Source: Kryptolebias marmoratus
Taxonomy: Eukaryota > Chordata > Actinopteri > Cyprinodontiformes > Rivulidae
NCBI RefSeq assembly: GCF_001649575.2
Contig: NC_051445.1
Span: 3,945,428 to 4,009,427 of the forward strand
Length of the DNA: 64,000 nt
Reading direction: 5' to 3'
Under the pieces are notes generated by a model. It worked only from the letters and a program-made list of their open reading frames with translations, was not told the origin of the DNA and ran no database searches. The position numbers and the translations under genes were made by a program. Below, piece after piece: positions 45,326 through 57,813 of this stretch. Numbering within the stretch: position 1 is the stretch's first letter; every line of letters begins with the position of its first letter.

Positions 45326-46597
45326 TGTGTCAATGTACAAACCAGACTGAACTTCTATTTTGTGACAAAACAGCTACAAATTAGGTACATTTTCTTCGAG
45401 CTGCTTAAAAAACATATGGTCTGCCACCGATGAGGTGTTGCCTCCTCATTTCCAACAACCAGCCGACTCTTTATCAGTTACTAACCCCTGCTGACCATAC
45501 AGAACATCACCTCTGTTGGCTTCTTAGTGGTCTTGGTATTTAGCATAATGCTGACTGACAGGAACATTAAATCCATTTTGATAACCCATCCATCAACTCG
45601 TACCTCCTCCCTCTGCGCCATTTGTCACTCCTATCATAATTACCATTTATGCTAGATAAATTTATCTTTTAACTGGTCATGTTGATGAACTGAACAGCAA
45701 TTCATCTGTAAAGTGTATGTTTAGATCACTACACTGTATGTATGTTTAGCTGAAGTAATAATCATTAAGCCTCCAGCCAATAATTAGATTCTAAAACATC
45801 AGAGAAAATAAGCTGTTACAGTAGAATCTTTAATACTAGACAATATATTTTAAAAAAAAGGTAGATGTGAACAATTTGGTTTTCCACTAATATTAAAACT
45901 AACAAGTTATGATGTCCAATTTTTAATTTAGCACAAAATGGCCTGCAGGGGGCTGATAAGGCTGTAATTACTTTAAGGGAATAAATTATTAAATCATCTA
46001 GATCTAAGATGTGTCATGAGAGAAAGGAGAAAGAACCTGAGTTCACAGAAGAAAGAACAGAACTCTTTAGGTATCGCTGCAAAAACACGGAACAAAAGAT
46101 ATAAAGCTGTTAAAATGGTAAAATAATAAAAACATGAGCACAGATAAATTAGAATTTTGCAACAAAACATGTAACATAATTTTATCTATTGTAATAAATA
46201 TTTGATCTTGTACCATCAGATGGAAATTAGTCTAAATTTGGCACATTTATAGGTTGTGCTTATCTTCTACTCATGTTTCATTAATGTGCATTTTCCCTCT
46301 TTTTAAATGAATAAATTGAAACTCGAAAAATAAAGAAGGAAGAATAGATCACAGTGTTTTTACTCTGAGGGTAAAAAGACAATAGTGGAAACACAACAGC
46401 TGAGAAGCAAAATAATAAAAGACATTTTCCAGAAATACATACACACACACACACACAAATACACACAAAATTAAAAAAAAAGTTATTTTAATCAAGCACA
46501 AGAATGTAACAATTAAACAAAACAAAACAAAAAAAAACTACTTAAACAAGAAGCACTTGGAGAGTGCAAACCTGTCTTAAAAAAACAAAGAAAAGAA
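45326..46597. other. Non-coding with CA repeat
   Basis: AT-rich. (CA)n at 46438-46470. No gene was recognised. Confidence 0.5.
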
Positions 46598-46762
46598 TAG
46601 TTGGAGCTGGATCAACACCAAAAATTAATAACTTGTTTTTTTGCAACAATCCCAACATTTTCGTGAGAAATGTGTTCATTAGTTTATATGTAATCTTACA
46701 GATTACTGACAGACAAACCAATAAAGACTACTAAAAATATAACCTCCTTAACGGAGGTAACA
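46598..46762 (+). repeat. 'Cctcc..ggagg' tail repeat, copy 2
   Basis: 'tggagctggatcaacaccaa', 'caatcccaacattttcgtgag', 'gtgttcattagtttatatgtaat', 'actgacagacaaaccaat' and the inverted-repeat end 'aacctccttaacggaggtaac' match the family seen at 35262. It ends close to the compound microsatellite. Confidence 0.65.
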
Positions 46763-46793
46763 AAGTCTACCACCGAAGCATTATAATAAACAA

Positions 46794-46797
<4 letters not shown>

Positions 46798-46829
<32 letters not shown>

Positions 46830-46830
46830 G

Positions 46831-46882
<52 letters not shown>
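46798..46882. repeat. Compound (TA)n-(ATACAT)n microsatellite
   Basis: About 31 bases of TA pass through a single CG into about nine tandem ATACAT hexamers. The Ile/Cys/Tyr-rich minus-strand ORFs here are artefacts. Starts directly after the repeat at 46598. Confidence 0.96.
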
Positions 46883-47917
46883 ATACTGGAGCCCAAATGG
46901 GTTCCCAGAATTTAAAGCTGAAAGCGGAACAACATCCCCAAAGGCTGGTCCAAGTACAAGTTTTAAGTCACATAAATGAATAAATAAATGGGATATTACC
47001 CTTATTAAAATAGAACACAACAACAACAATAAAACAAAAACAAACAAACAAAAACCCCTGTTTTTTAAAGGTATCGCCTCTTGTTGATTCATAGTTCTTA
47101 CCTTAGAGCTGTATATTCAAATATACAATTTTCTAATAAGTTTAGCTGTAATTAGTTCTTTGATGCCTGAAGGAACAACAACAACAAAAGGCAGAGACAG
47201 TTGGTCTGGTATTATAATATATGTTAATGCCAAAGGCCATAAAAGTTGCTTTTAAAACATTTTAATGGAGAGGAAACCTTAAAGGAATAAGCTTCCACTT
47301 GTTCTGCCTTACCTGAGCTAAAACAAACCCTTTCAAAATCACCAAACTCCTTTAAACACAAGATCTTACTAAGCATTCACGCCTAATTTCTAACAACAAA
47401 AATGATCATTTTATTCAGTGGTTTGATACTGCAAAATTTTGCTTTGACCCGATGCCAAGTATTGTACCTTGTGTCATGTTTTATTATCAATATTCTACAT
47501 CTTAATGTATTTCTATGACTATTAAATGACTGATATTTGCTTTTCACTGTTAATAAAACTGTTTCACACTTTAAAACCAGAGGATTGATTTTAAATAAAA
47601 GAATTTTGGCAAATTATAAAATATATAATAATGTAATGTAACTAGTGAAACTGCAAAAATTCAAATAGTACAAAGTGGAAAAAAACCCACTTTACCTTCT
47701 TAAATAACAACAACAAAAAAATCTGTCAATATGTTGATACATATTGATAGATTACATCCAACCCTAAATTTCTTTAGATTCTTCAGTTTCTCTCGCTGAC
47801 AACCAGCTTCTGATTGGTGTATTGAACAAATTTTTAAGTGGATGTTTTGCAGGCTTACTGTAGAAGTTGTGAATGAATTTTTAATGGTGTTGGGTTAAAA
47901 CCCAACACAGACAGGGT
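46883..47917. other. Non-coding, nothing recognised
   Basis: AT-rich with CAA-rich patches near 47020-47060 and 47176-47190. Confidence 0.5.
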
Positions 47918-48380
47918 TTGTTTTTGTTCTGTTTAGCCTGCTGGACATTTGCAGTCCACCATCATTGTAATGCATCTCAAGTTTGCTCTAAACTGGTTAC
48001 AAGAGCGTGCAGCTTAACTGGAAGTGACAGTCAATTCCACCTTACCTCTGTTGTTTCATCTCTGTTCTGTCAACTATTAAAATTTAGGATAAACCTCAAG
48101 ATCTTGTTGATCACAGACAGCTTGCTGCAAAGCCTTTCTCTCAGATCTATTTTTGATCTGATCTCATTGTCCCTTGTTTCACTTCAAGATCACTCAGATC
48201 CTCATCTCAGCCTTTTATTGATCCCCCCACTCCAACAACCTAGGCTATAATACTTTAGCTCTGAGTCTCTGGGATCATCTCTTCCATTCCAAATCTAAAA
48301 ACCCACCTTCATAGGCAAGTCTTTTTATAGACTTCTATCCCATGTTGTATATTTCTGTTCAGTCTCCCTCTTAGAGTTCT
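47918..48380 (+). mobile_element. Non-LTR retrotransposon C-terminal fragment
   Basis: The translated frame at 47960-48250 follows the teleost LINE region after the reverse-transcriptase core: 'SKLVTRA', a decayed 'HLTSVVSSLFCQLLKFRINLK' (intact copies have a LHWLPV-type motif), 'ILLIT', 'IFDLISL', 'SDPHLSLLLIPP'. Two stops follow, then 'LALSLWDHLF', matching the usual SLWNSLP-type element. The family differs from that at 7.2 and 35.7 kb. The frame runs without a stop for 110 codons despite many changes. Decayed, 5'-truncated. Confidence 0.75.
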
Positions 48381-50680
48381 GTTTCATCTCAGTTCCTCTT
48401 CAGCCAATTTTTATTTCTGTACTTGTGTGAGGGTGCAGCACATTTGAACCTCAGTCTGAGATTCTTTTTTTTCCTATATCATGTCTGTAGTTTGAGTATT
48501 TATAACCGTTTGAAAAACATGTTAGATATATTTATTTACACCTATACTTTCATTTTTTTCCCCAAGGTTTACATATGAAGCTTCCAAGGGCTAAAACTGA
48601 GAAAACGTCAATGTGGATAAAACTTTTGTTACAACTCGGACCTCTGTTTAAACCATTGTTTGTTTTGTTTTTCTTCAGTCAATCATCAGAATTATGTTTC
48701 TTTTAACATTAAAAGTCAGTAAATCTTGACGGTCATTTCTCACTGGAAAAAGGAAGCCAATTTTCTCTTCCAGCCTCAGTGAATTCTGAGTGTTTGCAAC
48801 CAGGTGAGCAGCAAGCCATGCAGCCACATTTTGTGCAGCCAATTTTTGAAAATGACAGATAATTTTTGTGTGTTTACAAAATTGTATTTTAGGCTGTGCA
48901 CAATATGTCATTGATTCCCACGGCCCACTTTGTTCACACCTCGGCAGCCACCTCCTTGCTTTTGGACCAGTTCTTTTTCACCTGCATGACTTTTTGAAAG
49001 AAAATTTGTTGCACAAATTTTATGAACAACTTTAAAATTCAAGCGACAAGATTGCACCAACTAGTCACCAGTCACTGACAGTTACTTACAGAGAGTATGG
49101 TGCAAATTTCTTAAATGAAATCAAGCACTTTGGCTTTTTATACAAACAAAATTTTAATCAGGGTAAATTTCCTGATTAATCTCTGATGCTTCAGCTGTTG
49201 ATCTAAACTCTGTGTGATGCAGTGACTTCATGCAGTGTTGTGTTTTATCAGCTTGTTATTTGCTCTTTAATTGAATTCACCTGACACCACAGGTGTTAAT
49301 CTGATGAAGAGGCTAAAATTACTGAAACAGTGGGGGTCTGAATGCTAAACACCCTTTGACACTTTCTCAAATGAAAATGCATGAAATGTACGAGAATAAT
49401 CAATGGTGCACTCAAACCTAATGTGATAAGGACACTACACTGCGCCGGTGCGCCTCGGTCCATCTGAATTAGAGGAGTTAATCACTCGGAAGTATGGAAA
49501 TTCATGTAAGGTGTTGAAGGTTACTTCACAAAGGTCTGACTGCAGATAGGTAATGAAGAAGACTAATCCAACTTTAAGATGTAATTCTGTGTGAATGTGT
49601 GTCTATGTTTCATATCAAAGTGAATGACGAAAAGCAGATTAAGGCCACACTGATAAAGAATCTGGTGTCTGTTTGTTGAATGTGCTGACAGCACTGAGAC
49701 TGAGGAGCTTTGTGATTTTTGAGAACAAAATAAAACCTGACTAGAAGAACTGACAGGCCAGTAATAGAAAATCCTCAAGTTCCCACAAATCAGAAAAATG
49801 TGGATTTAAAACCATAGAATCCAAAGTGTATGTGTGCAAAATCTCTCACAAAAAAAAAAAAGAGTTTTGGTGCTTAAAAGGTATTTTTTTTAGTCTTGCT
49901 TTCATAGAGTTTGCTCAATGTTTGACATGTTTAATGACAACACCTTTAAGAATTTACTCCCAGTAACTGTCAGGGTTTCTGTCAACAACAACAAATCTGG
50001 TATACATAAAATAAAACTACACAGCAAAGTTGCACACAAACTTTCAGCCTGTGTCTGTTGTCATTAATCTATAATTTCTGAGGTAACACAGTTGAATATA
50101 AAAATGCTAAGACATACACTGCTACCCAGTGTTGACACTGAATATATAAATTAATACTGAGTCACATAATGATTTTTTTTCCATTTATTACTTTGGATAA
50201 GAAAATTACTTCACTCAAACCTCATTGTCTATAATCGTGTAAATTCAGAACCAACTGGTTAAATTATAGGTCTTTGAAATTAATAACTATTTCATTCAAA
50301 TTCAAATAAAATCATTAATTGATAACTCACTTTTCTCAGTGACTCTTTCAGTCACAGTGTATGTTTGTTGAGACAACGGTTTCCATAAAGCTGCAGAGGC
50401 CAGTCTGCTTTAAATACGTTTTTATCAATATGTTAAGTATGTCTACATGTCCCAATAGGGTTCAGCAAATTGGAGTGACCAAAAAAGGAGGAAAAATAAA
50501 TATATTTGTATTGCAGTTACAGTTGGGTAAAAGCCTCAGCCTATATTGTGTTTCGTGCCCAAATCAATGATTAGACAGCCAACCAGTCTGTCTTCAAGCA
50601 CCCCCCCACGTCTGCGTGCACCGGTTGGATTCTACTACAGGGCTCTGCCGTACTGAAAGGTGCTTGTAGAATCAGCAAAG
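48381..50680. other. Non-coding, nothing recognised
   Basis: AT-rich. At 49270-49295 there are inverted E-boxes CACCTG..CAGGTG, and at 49441-49452 a GC-rich CGCCGGTGCGCC patch beside two homeodomain-type TTAAT sites. No exon was seen. Confidence 0.45.
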
Positions 50681-51254
50681 ATGGCAGACGAACAGGAACA
50701 GCAGCCTCTTTCTTCTCCTGCAACTTCAAGCACAACTACCAGAGGCAGAAAAAGAATGATCCCGTGAAGAGCCGAGTTTGTTGTTCCCATTTATTCCTAT
50801 AATAGTTTTCTTACTGGTAAGTCAGTCATTGCAGTTTAAAAAGCACTGCGATTGTTGAACAGCATTTAAAGGTCTTACAGGTGTGGAATGGGGAGGAGCT
50901 CTTAGGAAAGGGGGTGGGAATGATTGTTATGTTAGGATTCAAAATATACTTTCAGATATATTTGGGAATACACTGCACACTGCAGTGACTGCTGGCGAAC
51001 AGGACTCGAGAGGGAGTCTCCAGAATGTTGCAAGGAAGTTGCGAGGATCTCAAGTTCCTTCCTTTAGTCACAGACGCTTGCAGCCTTGTTGCTTTAATTT
51101 TAAACATGTTCAAATAAATTTCTGTGTTGGGAGGGCAGGATATACTGTGGCTCTAACAGCTCCAAAAGGCTTTTTCTCCATTTTAGCCATGGGTTGTTTT
51201 TTTTCTATCAAATCCCCTAAAAGTGCAGAGTGTGCACATCCAAACTCTAACTGA
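50681..51254 (+). pseudogene. Possible two-exon gene or pseudogene, unrecognised
   Basis: An ATG in good context (AAGATGG, 50681) opens a frame starting MADEQEQQPLSSP, with a Ser/Thr run and a basic RGRKR. A TGA stops it at 50765-50767. The same frame then stays open to a perfect donor, G|GTAAGT, at 50816/50817. An acceptor TTACAG ends at 50880. The frame after a 64-base intron continues from phase 1 for about 124 codons to a stop at 51252-51254. Frame agreement across the splice sites is suggestive, but the intron is short even for fish and the stop argues for a pseudogene or for chance. I recognise no domain. The sequence just upstream is GC-richer (50600-50680). Confidence 0.25.
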
Positions 51255-52889
51255 CTTGCAGTCAACAGTAAATACATCTAGACATCAGCATTTTTTCAGC
51301 TTAGATTGTATCAGAAGTAAGTCTGAATTTATAACTGGGATTTATCGAAAAAAGGTTGATGGATGTTGGCCAGCAGCTGCATTGGCATCCTTCAAAAATT
51401 TGGGGGCAAATATAGTTCATTTAATAAGCAGGGCGCTGCTGCTTTTCAGTAACACAATGCTCTGCAAACCTGGCCACCCCAATTATTGCTCTTAAACAAC
51501 TAATTCAAAGTGCCTAAACAAAACAACTGCTGTGAAAACAAACACATATTAAAAGGTATGAGGTGGTGAAACATGATCCAGGACTCTAAACTAAAGTGTA
51601 CTCCAAATATTTATGGTGGAACTCTTGATAAGCATCCACATTCAATACAAAATCAACTTTATACCAAAAAACAATCACTTTTTTCTAATGTATGAACTAA
51701 AAGATTTTCAGAAAAAAAAATATGTCTCTTCAATGTTTGTGATGAATATCTAAAATGTTGTATCAGGAACATGGATGGAGCATTTTATGAATTAAAAGCT
51801 TCTCAAAGTGTTTTTATTGACCTCGATAAATTTTGATCTTGTCCGTTTGTGCACCTAGCTGACCCTTTGTGGTCACTGACAGATACATTATTACTGAAGT
51901 ACCTTTTAGACCAGGTCTCTTCATGTGTTAGCTTTCCATTTGTTTAACAGATGCAAAGCCCTTCAGCATAAAAACTGGGCCTTTCATTGAGTTTTTAAAT
52001 CATCATTAAAGCAGCTCTCTTTGATCACTGAGACAGGCTTTTAGGGAGCCACTTTCACAGTCAGAAATGACCAAGTGTGCATTTTTAAACTAAATTAAAA
52101 TTGCTAATGTCTCTTAAATAAGAAAGTTATTTGATACAAGTTTATTGTTTTTGAACCTCAACTTTTAACAGACATAACCTAATTTATTTTTCCCTATAAA
52201 ATGAAGGAAGACTTAATTGTGCTGTGCAATAAAAACCCTTAAATCTCCTTTTTTGAGCAGGAGAAACTGATGGCAGTTCGGAACTTGAATCTTGTAATGC
52301 TAAGAGCAGATAAAAGATTAAAAACTCAACATTATTTTAGTTCACAAACATCTTTTTGCCATTTTGATTTTCAGCATTTTGAATCAGCTGTAAATACACG
52401 CAGCAAACAAAACAAAACAAAGAAACTCTTGACACTGACTCCCTGAAGTGGAAACAATAATAAAAAAAAAAACTGATGTTCATTGTTTTCCAGTTATGGA
52501 CAATAATTGTGTAGCTGTTGATAAAAACAAGAACTTTTTCATCATTTTTATTTTAGTATGTTGTGAGCATTATATTTGACCTGCTCATTTTTACTCCTTT
52601 TAACCACAGAGGAAGTTTGACTTTTACCAACCTTTTCCTTTTAGCAATGCACTCATTTGATGGGAATTAAAAGAAACATTAGTTGTGGGGGTCATTAAAC
52701 AATGAGAACTTAATCTTTTGAAAATATTCATTTGGCCAACATGTGCTCTGAGAAATGTCCTCCATTTTGAAAACAAAAACATCAATCTTACTCAACCAAT
52801 TCAGCCTGTTTGATAAAAAATGTCAAACTTTAAATTTCTGAGACCTTTTGGTTTGATTATGGTACAAGACAAAGACACTCGATACAGAC
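51255..52889. other. Non-coding, one overlapping frame
   Basis: A second open frame (51223-51495) overlaps the end of the candidate above in a different frame, and could reflect a frameshift or chance. The rest is AT-rich and unrecognised. Confidence 0.4.
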
Positions 52890-53312
52890 AAAAATCATTT
52901 TGGCTTTGTGTTTGTACGTTTATATTCATGGGTCTGTGTGTCACCAAAGTATTTAATAAATCACTGAATGAATTTTAAGGACACTTGTAGAATGTAGTCA
53001 TGAACTGGAAGTTTTGGAAAACCGATTCAAGATGGTTGGGACAGTTAAACGACTTTTAAAAACACAAACATGACAATAACTCAAATAATTCTACAGATAT
53101 TGAGATAAAATTTAAGGTAGTAGCAGCTGAGAGCCATCCTTAAAACATACTTTGAGAGTGAGATTTTGTGATATTGCATGACATCGTTGAAAGCAGTTTG
53201 ACCAAAAACCAACATGATCCAAAAATAATGCTATTAGTTTCAAACTCTGGCATGAAAGGTGGTGGTAAAGTGCTTTTCTTCCATGAATGTTGGATTTTTA
53301 ATATTTCAAAAT
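52890..53312 (+). repeat. Hairpin repeat family, near full length
   Basis: Shows 'tttggctttgtgtttgtac', 'aataaatcactgaatgaatttt', 'tcaagatggttgggacag', 'agatattgagataaaa', 'ggtagtagcagctgagagcc', 'gagattttgtgatattgcatg', 'agtttgaccaaaaacc' and 'catgaaaggtggtggtaaag', ending at 'cttccatgaatgttgg'. The hairpin is not preserved. ORFs at 53140-53433 are artefacts. Confidence 0.83.
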
Positions 53313-54017
53313 TTGTAGTTATTTTTGGCCTGCAAATTGTTTTGGTAATAGAAGGGTCTGTTATCACATCCCAATTACTTAAAGTCTGGATTTGTTGACA
53401 AACTTGTTTAAAAGGTTTGACACCTTCATACAATGTGGAACGGTTTCTCGGTTGTTTATGAAATAAAACTCTGAATCAAATACTCAAATAAGTTATAGAA
53501 AGTCAGTTTAATGATGCTGATGATCTCAGACAACAAAGAAATCTTCTCCAGTCACACCTGCGGTCAAAAACAGAGTCCAACTGTGTAATGATTGATTAAT
53601 TAGATACCCAGAATTAATTTATACTATTGTAGTTTATATTCTGAGACATTTAATAGTCAGAAATGATAAACAAGAACATATTGGTTTGATTAAAGATTTT
53701 GGATCTTGGCATACTTTGCCCCTGAGGGAATTTTGCCTCCCTGTCCCAGGCCCTCATCACGTCCTCCTGGATGACAGCAGCCATTACAATCCCAGAGAGA
53801 GCGGCTGGAAGAAAGCACCGCAGAGACCAAGAAAGAGATTAAAGGGACGGGAGAGTGAAGACGACAGGGAGAGAAGAAGAGGAACGGGTTGACAGGAGGA
53901 TGGGGTGATGGGGTGATGACTGCCAACAGGACAAAAAGCTTTGTATACAGAAAATGATTTTAGTCTTGTAGGAGCTTGACTTTGGCTTTGCACAAACATA
54001 TGCACAGATGGAAGTTT
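53313..54017. other. Non-coding, nothing recognised
   Basis: Spacer between two repeat copies. The block 53700-53930 is GC- and purine-richer with short ORFs on both strands, none recognised. Confidence 0.45.
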
Positions 54018-54285
54018 GCCAACTAGGTAATCAACATTAGCTGACACAAAAAAAGCTACAACTCAGACAATTTTACAGATATTGAGCTCAAACTTGATGT
54101 GGTAGTAGCTGAGAGGTATTCACACCACATCTCGTGATGTTGCATAAGATTGTGCACAACCTTATCTTTAAGGTTTGACCAAAATAGCTACAGCTTGGTC
54201 ATTTTTTGTCCTCAGATGATCTTAGTCTAAAAATCTGGTCTAAAAGGCAGCGGGCAATATTCATTCTTTCAAGGAAAGCCAGGTC
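54018..54285 (+). repeat. Hairpin repeat family, 3' two thirds
   Basis: 'caacattagctgacacaaa', 'acagatattgagctcaaacttg', 'gtggtagtagctgagagg', 'aaggtttgaccaaaatagct' and the well-kept end 'aaggcagcgggcaatattcattc', 'caaggaaagccagg'. The inverse of this end (GAATATTGCCCGCTGCC) resembles the 5' start of the copy at 38147 (TATTATCGCCTGCTGCC), which supports terminal inverted repeats. Confidence 0.86.
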
Positions 54286-56689
54286 TTTAACTTAAATTCT
54301 GCACTGAAGGAGATTTACAGCTTGAAACAGAAGTTTTATGTTTGTTAGCAGGAGGAGTTGTTTTTTCGTGTTTCTCTGCTGTAAAAAGGGAACAGAGCAT
54401 TATCTGATACTGTATGCAGTATTGAGCTGAGGCAGCTGTAGCTGCTAGCGCCCTTCAATAGCTCTAACTCAATTATTTTCTCACCTAATACAATTTTTCT
54501 GCTCTTTCATTTGATTAGCAGCGCTGTGTGTGTAATCCTTCTTCATCCCGCATGTCGGCTGATCATTTACTTCTGTCTGTGTGGAATGTTTCTGAAAGGT
54601 CACAGTGCCTTTGTGAAGGATAGAGGGGATCAACAGAGGCTGCACCCATGTTTATACACTGATCCTTATCTCATGCATCAGATTGTGGTATGTGTGTGTG
54701 AAATTATGGGTGATTAATGGTCTTTGTTTGCAGCTGTACATTTGAGGCAACAGTGTTTGCTCCTCTGTCCTCTCACCTTCACCAGCACAGTGTGTGTGTG
54801 TGCGTGTGTGTGTCTCGGTGTTTGTGGATTACTTGTGTGCAAATGCAAAAATAGTTCAGCATGGATTTACTCGGAGTCACATCAGCCAGTGGACAAGCCT
54901 CCTATTGCTCCACCTGCCTTTTTCTTCCACTAATCACAGCTTATTGATCACATGTCTGCTTCATCAATATTTGTTATGCGTGGCATTTCTATCTTCTGTC
55001 AACATCTCAAGCCATGGAAAATAATTCCACAGAGGACGCATCCTCCAGGAAACGGATTATTTGTCCAAACAGCAGGTGACATTAAGAGAGTAAATTTGTA
55101 TAAGGAATCATTCCCCTCTTCTGCAGCTCAGGCAATATGTTTGCCTCGAGGCCGACTTTTTAATATCTGCAGCAACACTGAAATGTGGTTATAAAAATAC
55201 AAGCAATGATTTTATGACATTATTCAACATGCTTTATTAACATTCTGCTGGGAGGGTGTGCTTTGCCTGTGACTCAAACAGCCATTTGAGAGGCAAAGGG
55301 AGGGATGAAGTCAGAAACTTCATTTGGCAAAAGAGGCAAACAGAGATGAGCGGAAAGAGAAAAGCCTGAGTGAGGATAGTTGAAATGCTGTCCTGAGGGA
55401 AAGTCATTTAAGTTTGTTCTCTGCCACAGATTCATCTCAGAGCAGTTCTGTACGGGGAGCAAAGGAAAAATAATTAATTCACAAACCTTTAACTACTGCA
55501 GCTTTTTGGCTGTGATTCAAAATGATTTAGTTTTAGTTTATGAATCCAAAACATGTGCGAAATGTGAACAAAGTTAAAAGTTTGTGTCTCAAAAGCAGGT
55601 TCGATGTGGGATCAGTGTGGGCAGCAAAATAATGTGCTCAGCAAGCCATGCACACAAATATAAGCTATGATGTTCAAAAAACTGGCTGCTCAAAACACGG
55701 TCACACGACCAGCCGGTCACTTGTTCACAAACACTCAGGATTTTATGAAAATGTAATGAAAATTCACCTATTTTTCACAGTTTTGAATCCCAAACTAACC
55801 ACCAACTGATGCAGCACAGAGAGATAACCCTTACCAAATTAAGAGTCCATATACAGGCACTGGGTCTCAAATAGAAATAAAATTTGGTTTAGGCTTATTT
55901 CATATGGTTGATGGAAAATGACATTTGAGTCCCACAAGTTTATAACTAGCATATAAAATGTTTTACTCTGGGATTTTCAGCAAAACCCAAAACTCATTTT
56001 AGCTGTAGAGAGTGTCAATTTATGGTTCAGTAAGTTTAAATGATGTGCTCTCAGAATAAATCAGGCTTCTCATTTGTATTATTTATCCTCAAGACTGTGT
56101 CTGCTTGTGCTCCTGTTTGCTTCAGAGATGTTGTGTTTTGGAAAAAATATATAAGATTAAAATGAGCATTCCTTATTGCCAAACTGTTATACAGTGAATT
56201 GATGGTGCATACTTTCAGAAATAAAGTAAAAAAATAAAAGGCAAAGGTGTCATAAGGCTACTGAATGTAATATATATCTTTTAAAATAGCAAAACAAGAA
56301 AGAAAATGAAAATGAAGCAAGGAAAATGTTAACATTTTTCCCTAAATAACTGCAAAAAGTATTTTTTAAATCTTGCTATTAATACGTAATCTTTAACTTT
56401 TTTGGTTTTGTGTATCCTTGTTAAAAATATCCATAGAAAACAATCAAACTCACCACAGCCAAGTCGCTAATATTAGACTCATAAACCCTGGAAGTTGTCA
56501 AAATGCTCTAATGAAAACTAACCTCACTTGTTTCTCCGACAGATTTACACATTTTGTTTCCCCACAGGTTGAACAAACAAAACCAATTTTCATCTTCGGT
56601 TTTCCATGGATAAGTTTTTACCCAGTAACAACAACAAAAACAACAAAAAAACAAATCCTTAATGATGAGTAATTGCATCAAAAACTCAT
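54286..56689. other. Non-coding, nothing recognised
   Basis: Contains (TG)n at 54790-54813. Repeat-free blocks at about 54420-54560 and 55230-55460 might be regulatory. No exon was recognised. Confidence 0.45.
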
Positions 56690-56950
56690 ATCAGTTTTCC
56701 CCCAAATGAGTCAACAAAGCAAATCTCCTGAATAACAAATGGCGACATGCCACTAATCGTTAAGCTATTATAAGCGGATGGGCTAATTACTGTACATCTG
56801 CAGAGAGCAGGGGAGGTTGCAGTTACTGCAGATGATTTCCCACTGCTGTTGGTCTAGCTAATGGCAACCTGCGCCACAGCAGCCCCAACTTTGGTGCTCA
56901 TTTAATCTTCTGATGAAGTGCTGCTTGACCTGCGCTTGGAAAAGAAGAAT
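56690..56950. promoter_or_regulatory. Candidate conserved non-coding element
   Basis: A repeat-free block with balanced composition. It holds a dense set of homeodomain-like sites (CTAATCG at 56754, GCTAATTAC at 56783, GCTAATGG at 56857) and two PstI-like 'ctgcag' words. The texture is like a developmental enhancer. Conservation is untested. Confidence 0.3.
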
Positions 56951-57622
56951 AGGAAACATAACTTTTGTAATTTTCCGTGTTATTGTGCTGCTCAGTTTGA
57001 ACCCTGGCAGTGTGAGATAAATTCATGAGTGTCAAACTGTGCAGTAAGTGAGAGGCTCATCAGTAATGTAATACAGAACAGATGCCATAAATTTACACTG
57101 CAAACATTTAGCTAATGATTTTACTCAGCGTATACAAAACGACTGAGCAGGAGTGATGTTCCCCTCAGCAGCAGCTGTCCTGCTGTGAACCAGATAACAG
57201 TTCAGTTTCAAAATAATTTACAGATTAGTGACGTTCGACTCACAGATCTTAGCAAATCTAACATGTTTAACATGTTCATTTAACACATTTAATTTTTAAA
57301 TCTAAAATTGTTTAGAAATAACTGAAACTGTAGAATCTTTGAAGTAGAATTCTGTGCAGAATAAGCAGTCACTATCTTACCTGCATCGTATCTCATTTTG
57401 GAGAATCGAGGGGAAATTTTCATGAGATTTAAAATTTAATTTCAAGCTAACAGCAGGGCCTCATAAGTAGTGAATTTACATAATCAAAAAACAGCTCATT
57501 CTGATCACTGTCTCCTGCAGGTAAGATACTGACTGCTCATAACTGCTCCACATCAGTAACAAACTTTAAAAGATTATTAATTGTGTCAAAGAGTCATAAA
57601 CAAATACTTGCTTAGTGGTTAG
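56951..57622. other. Non-coding, nothing recognised
   Basis: No exon or repeat was recognised. Confidence 0.5.
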
Positions 57623-57813
57623 TTAGTGGTTCCCAAAGTCAGGGTTGGGACCCCACTGTGGGTCATGAAACATCAAGTTTGACTGTTTTCAGTTTGTACT
57701 TGTTTAAAAGTGCTAATAGAAATATTTATCAGCCAACAAAACGGAGGGACACAAACCTCTGCCACTGTTAATTTGCAGGTTGGAAGTTGAAAAGTTTGGT
57801 AAGCACCGGTTTA
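57623..57813. mobile_element. hAT-like MITE
   Basis: The left end TTAGTGGTTCCCAAAGT and the inverted right end TAAACCGGTGCTTACCAAACTTT are imperfect terminal inverted repeats with the TGGTTCCCAAA word found in hAT-type elements. The 190-base interior, with 'ggttgggaccccactgtgggtc' and 'tttgcaggttgg', has no ORF. An 8-bp target-site duplication could not be confirmed by eye. Confidence 0.7.

Noticed and set aside
10171..54285. Hairpin repeat family as a Helitron
   Set aside because: Helitron ends (5' TC, 3' CTRR after the hairpin) are not shared by the copies, whereas inverted end similarity is.
55598..55612. GGTTCGA word resembling a tRNA B box
   Set aside because: No A box or cloverleaf could be formed around it. 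Similar words in the hairpin repeats also lack tRNA structure.
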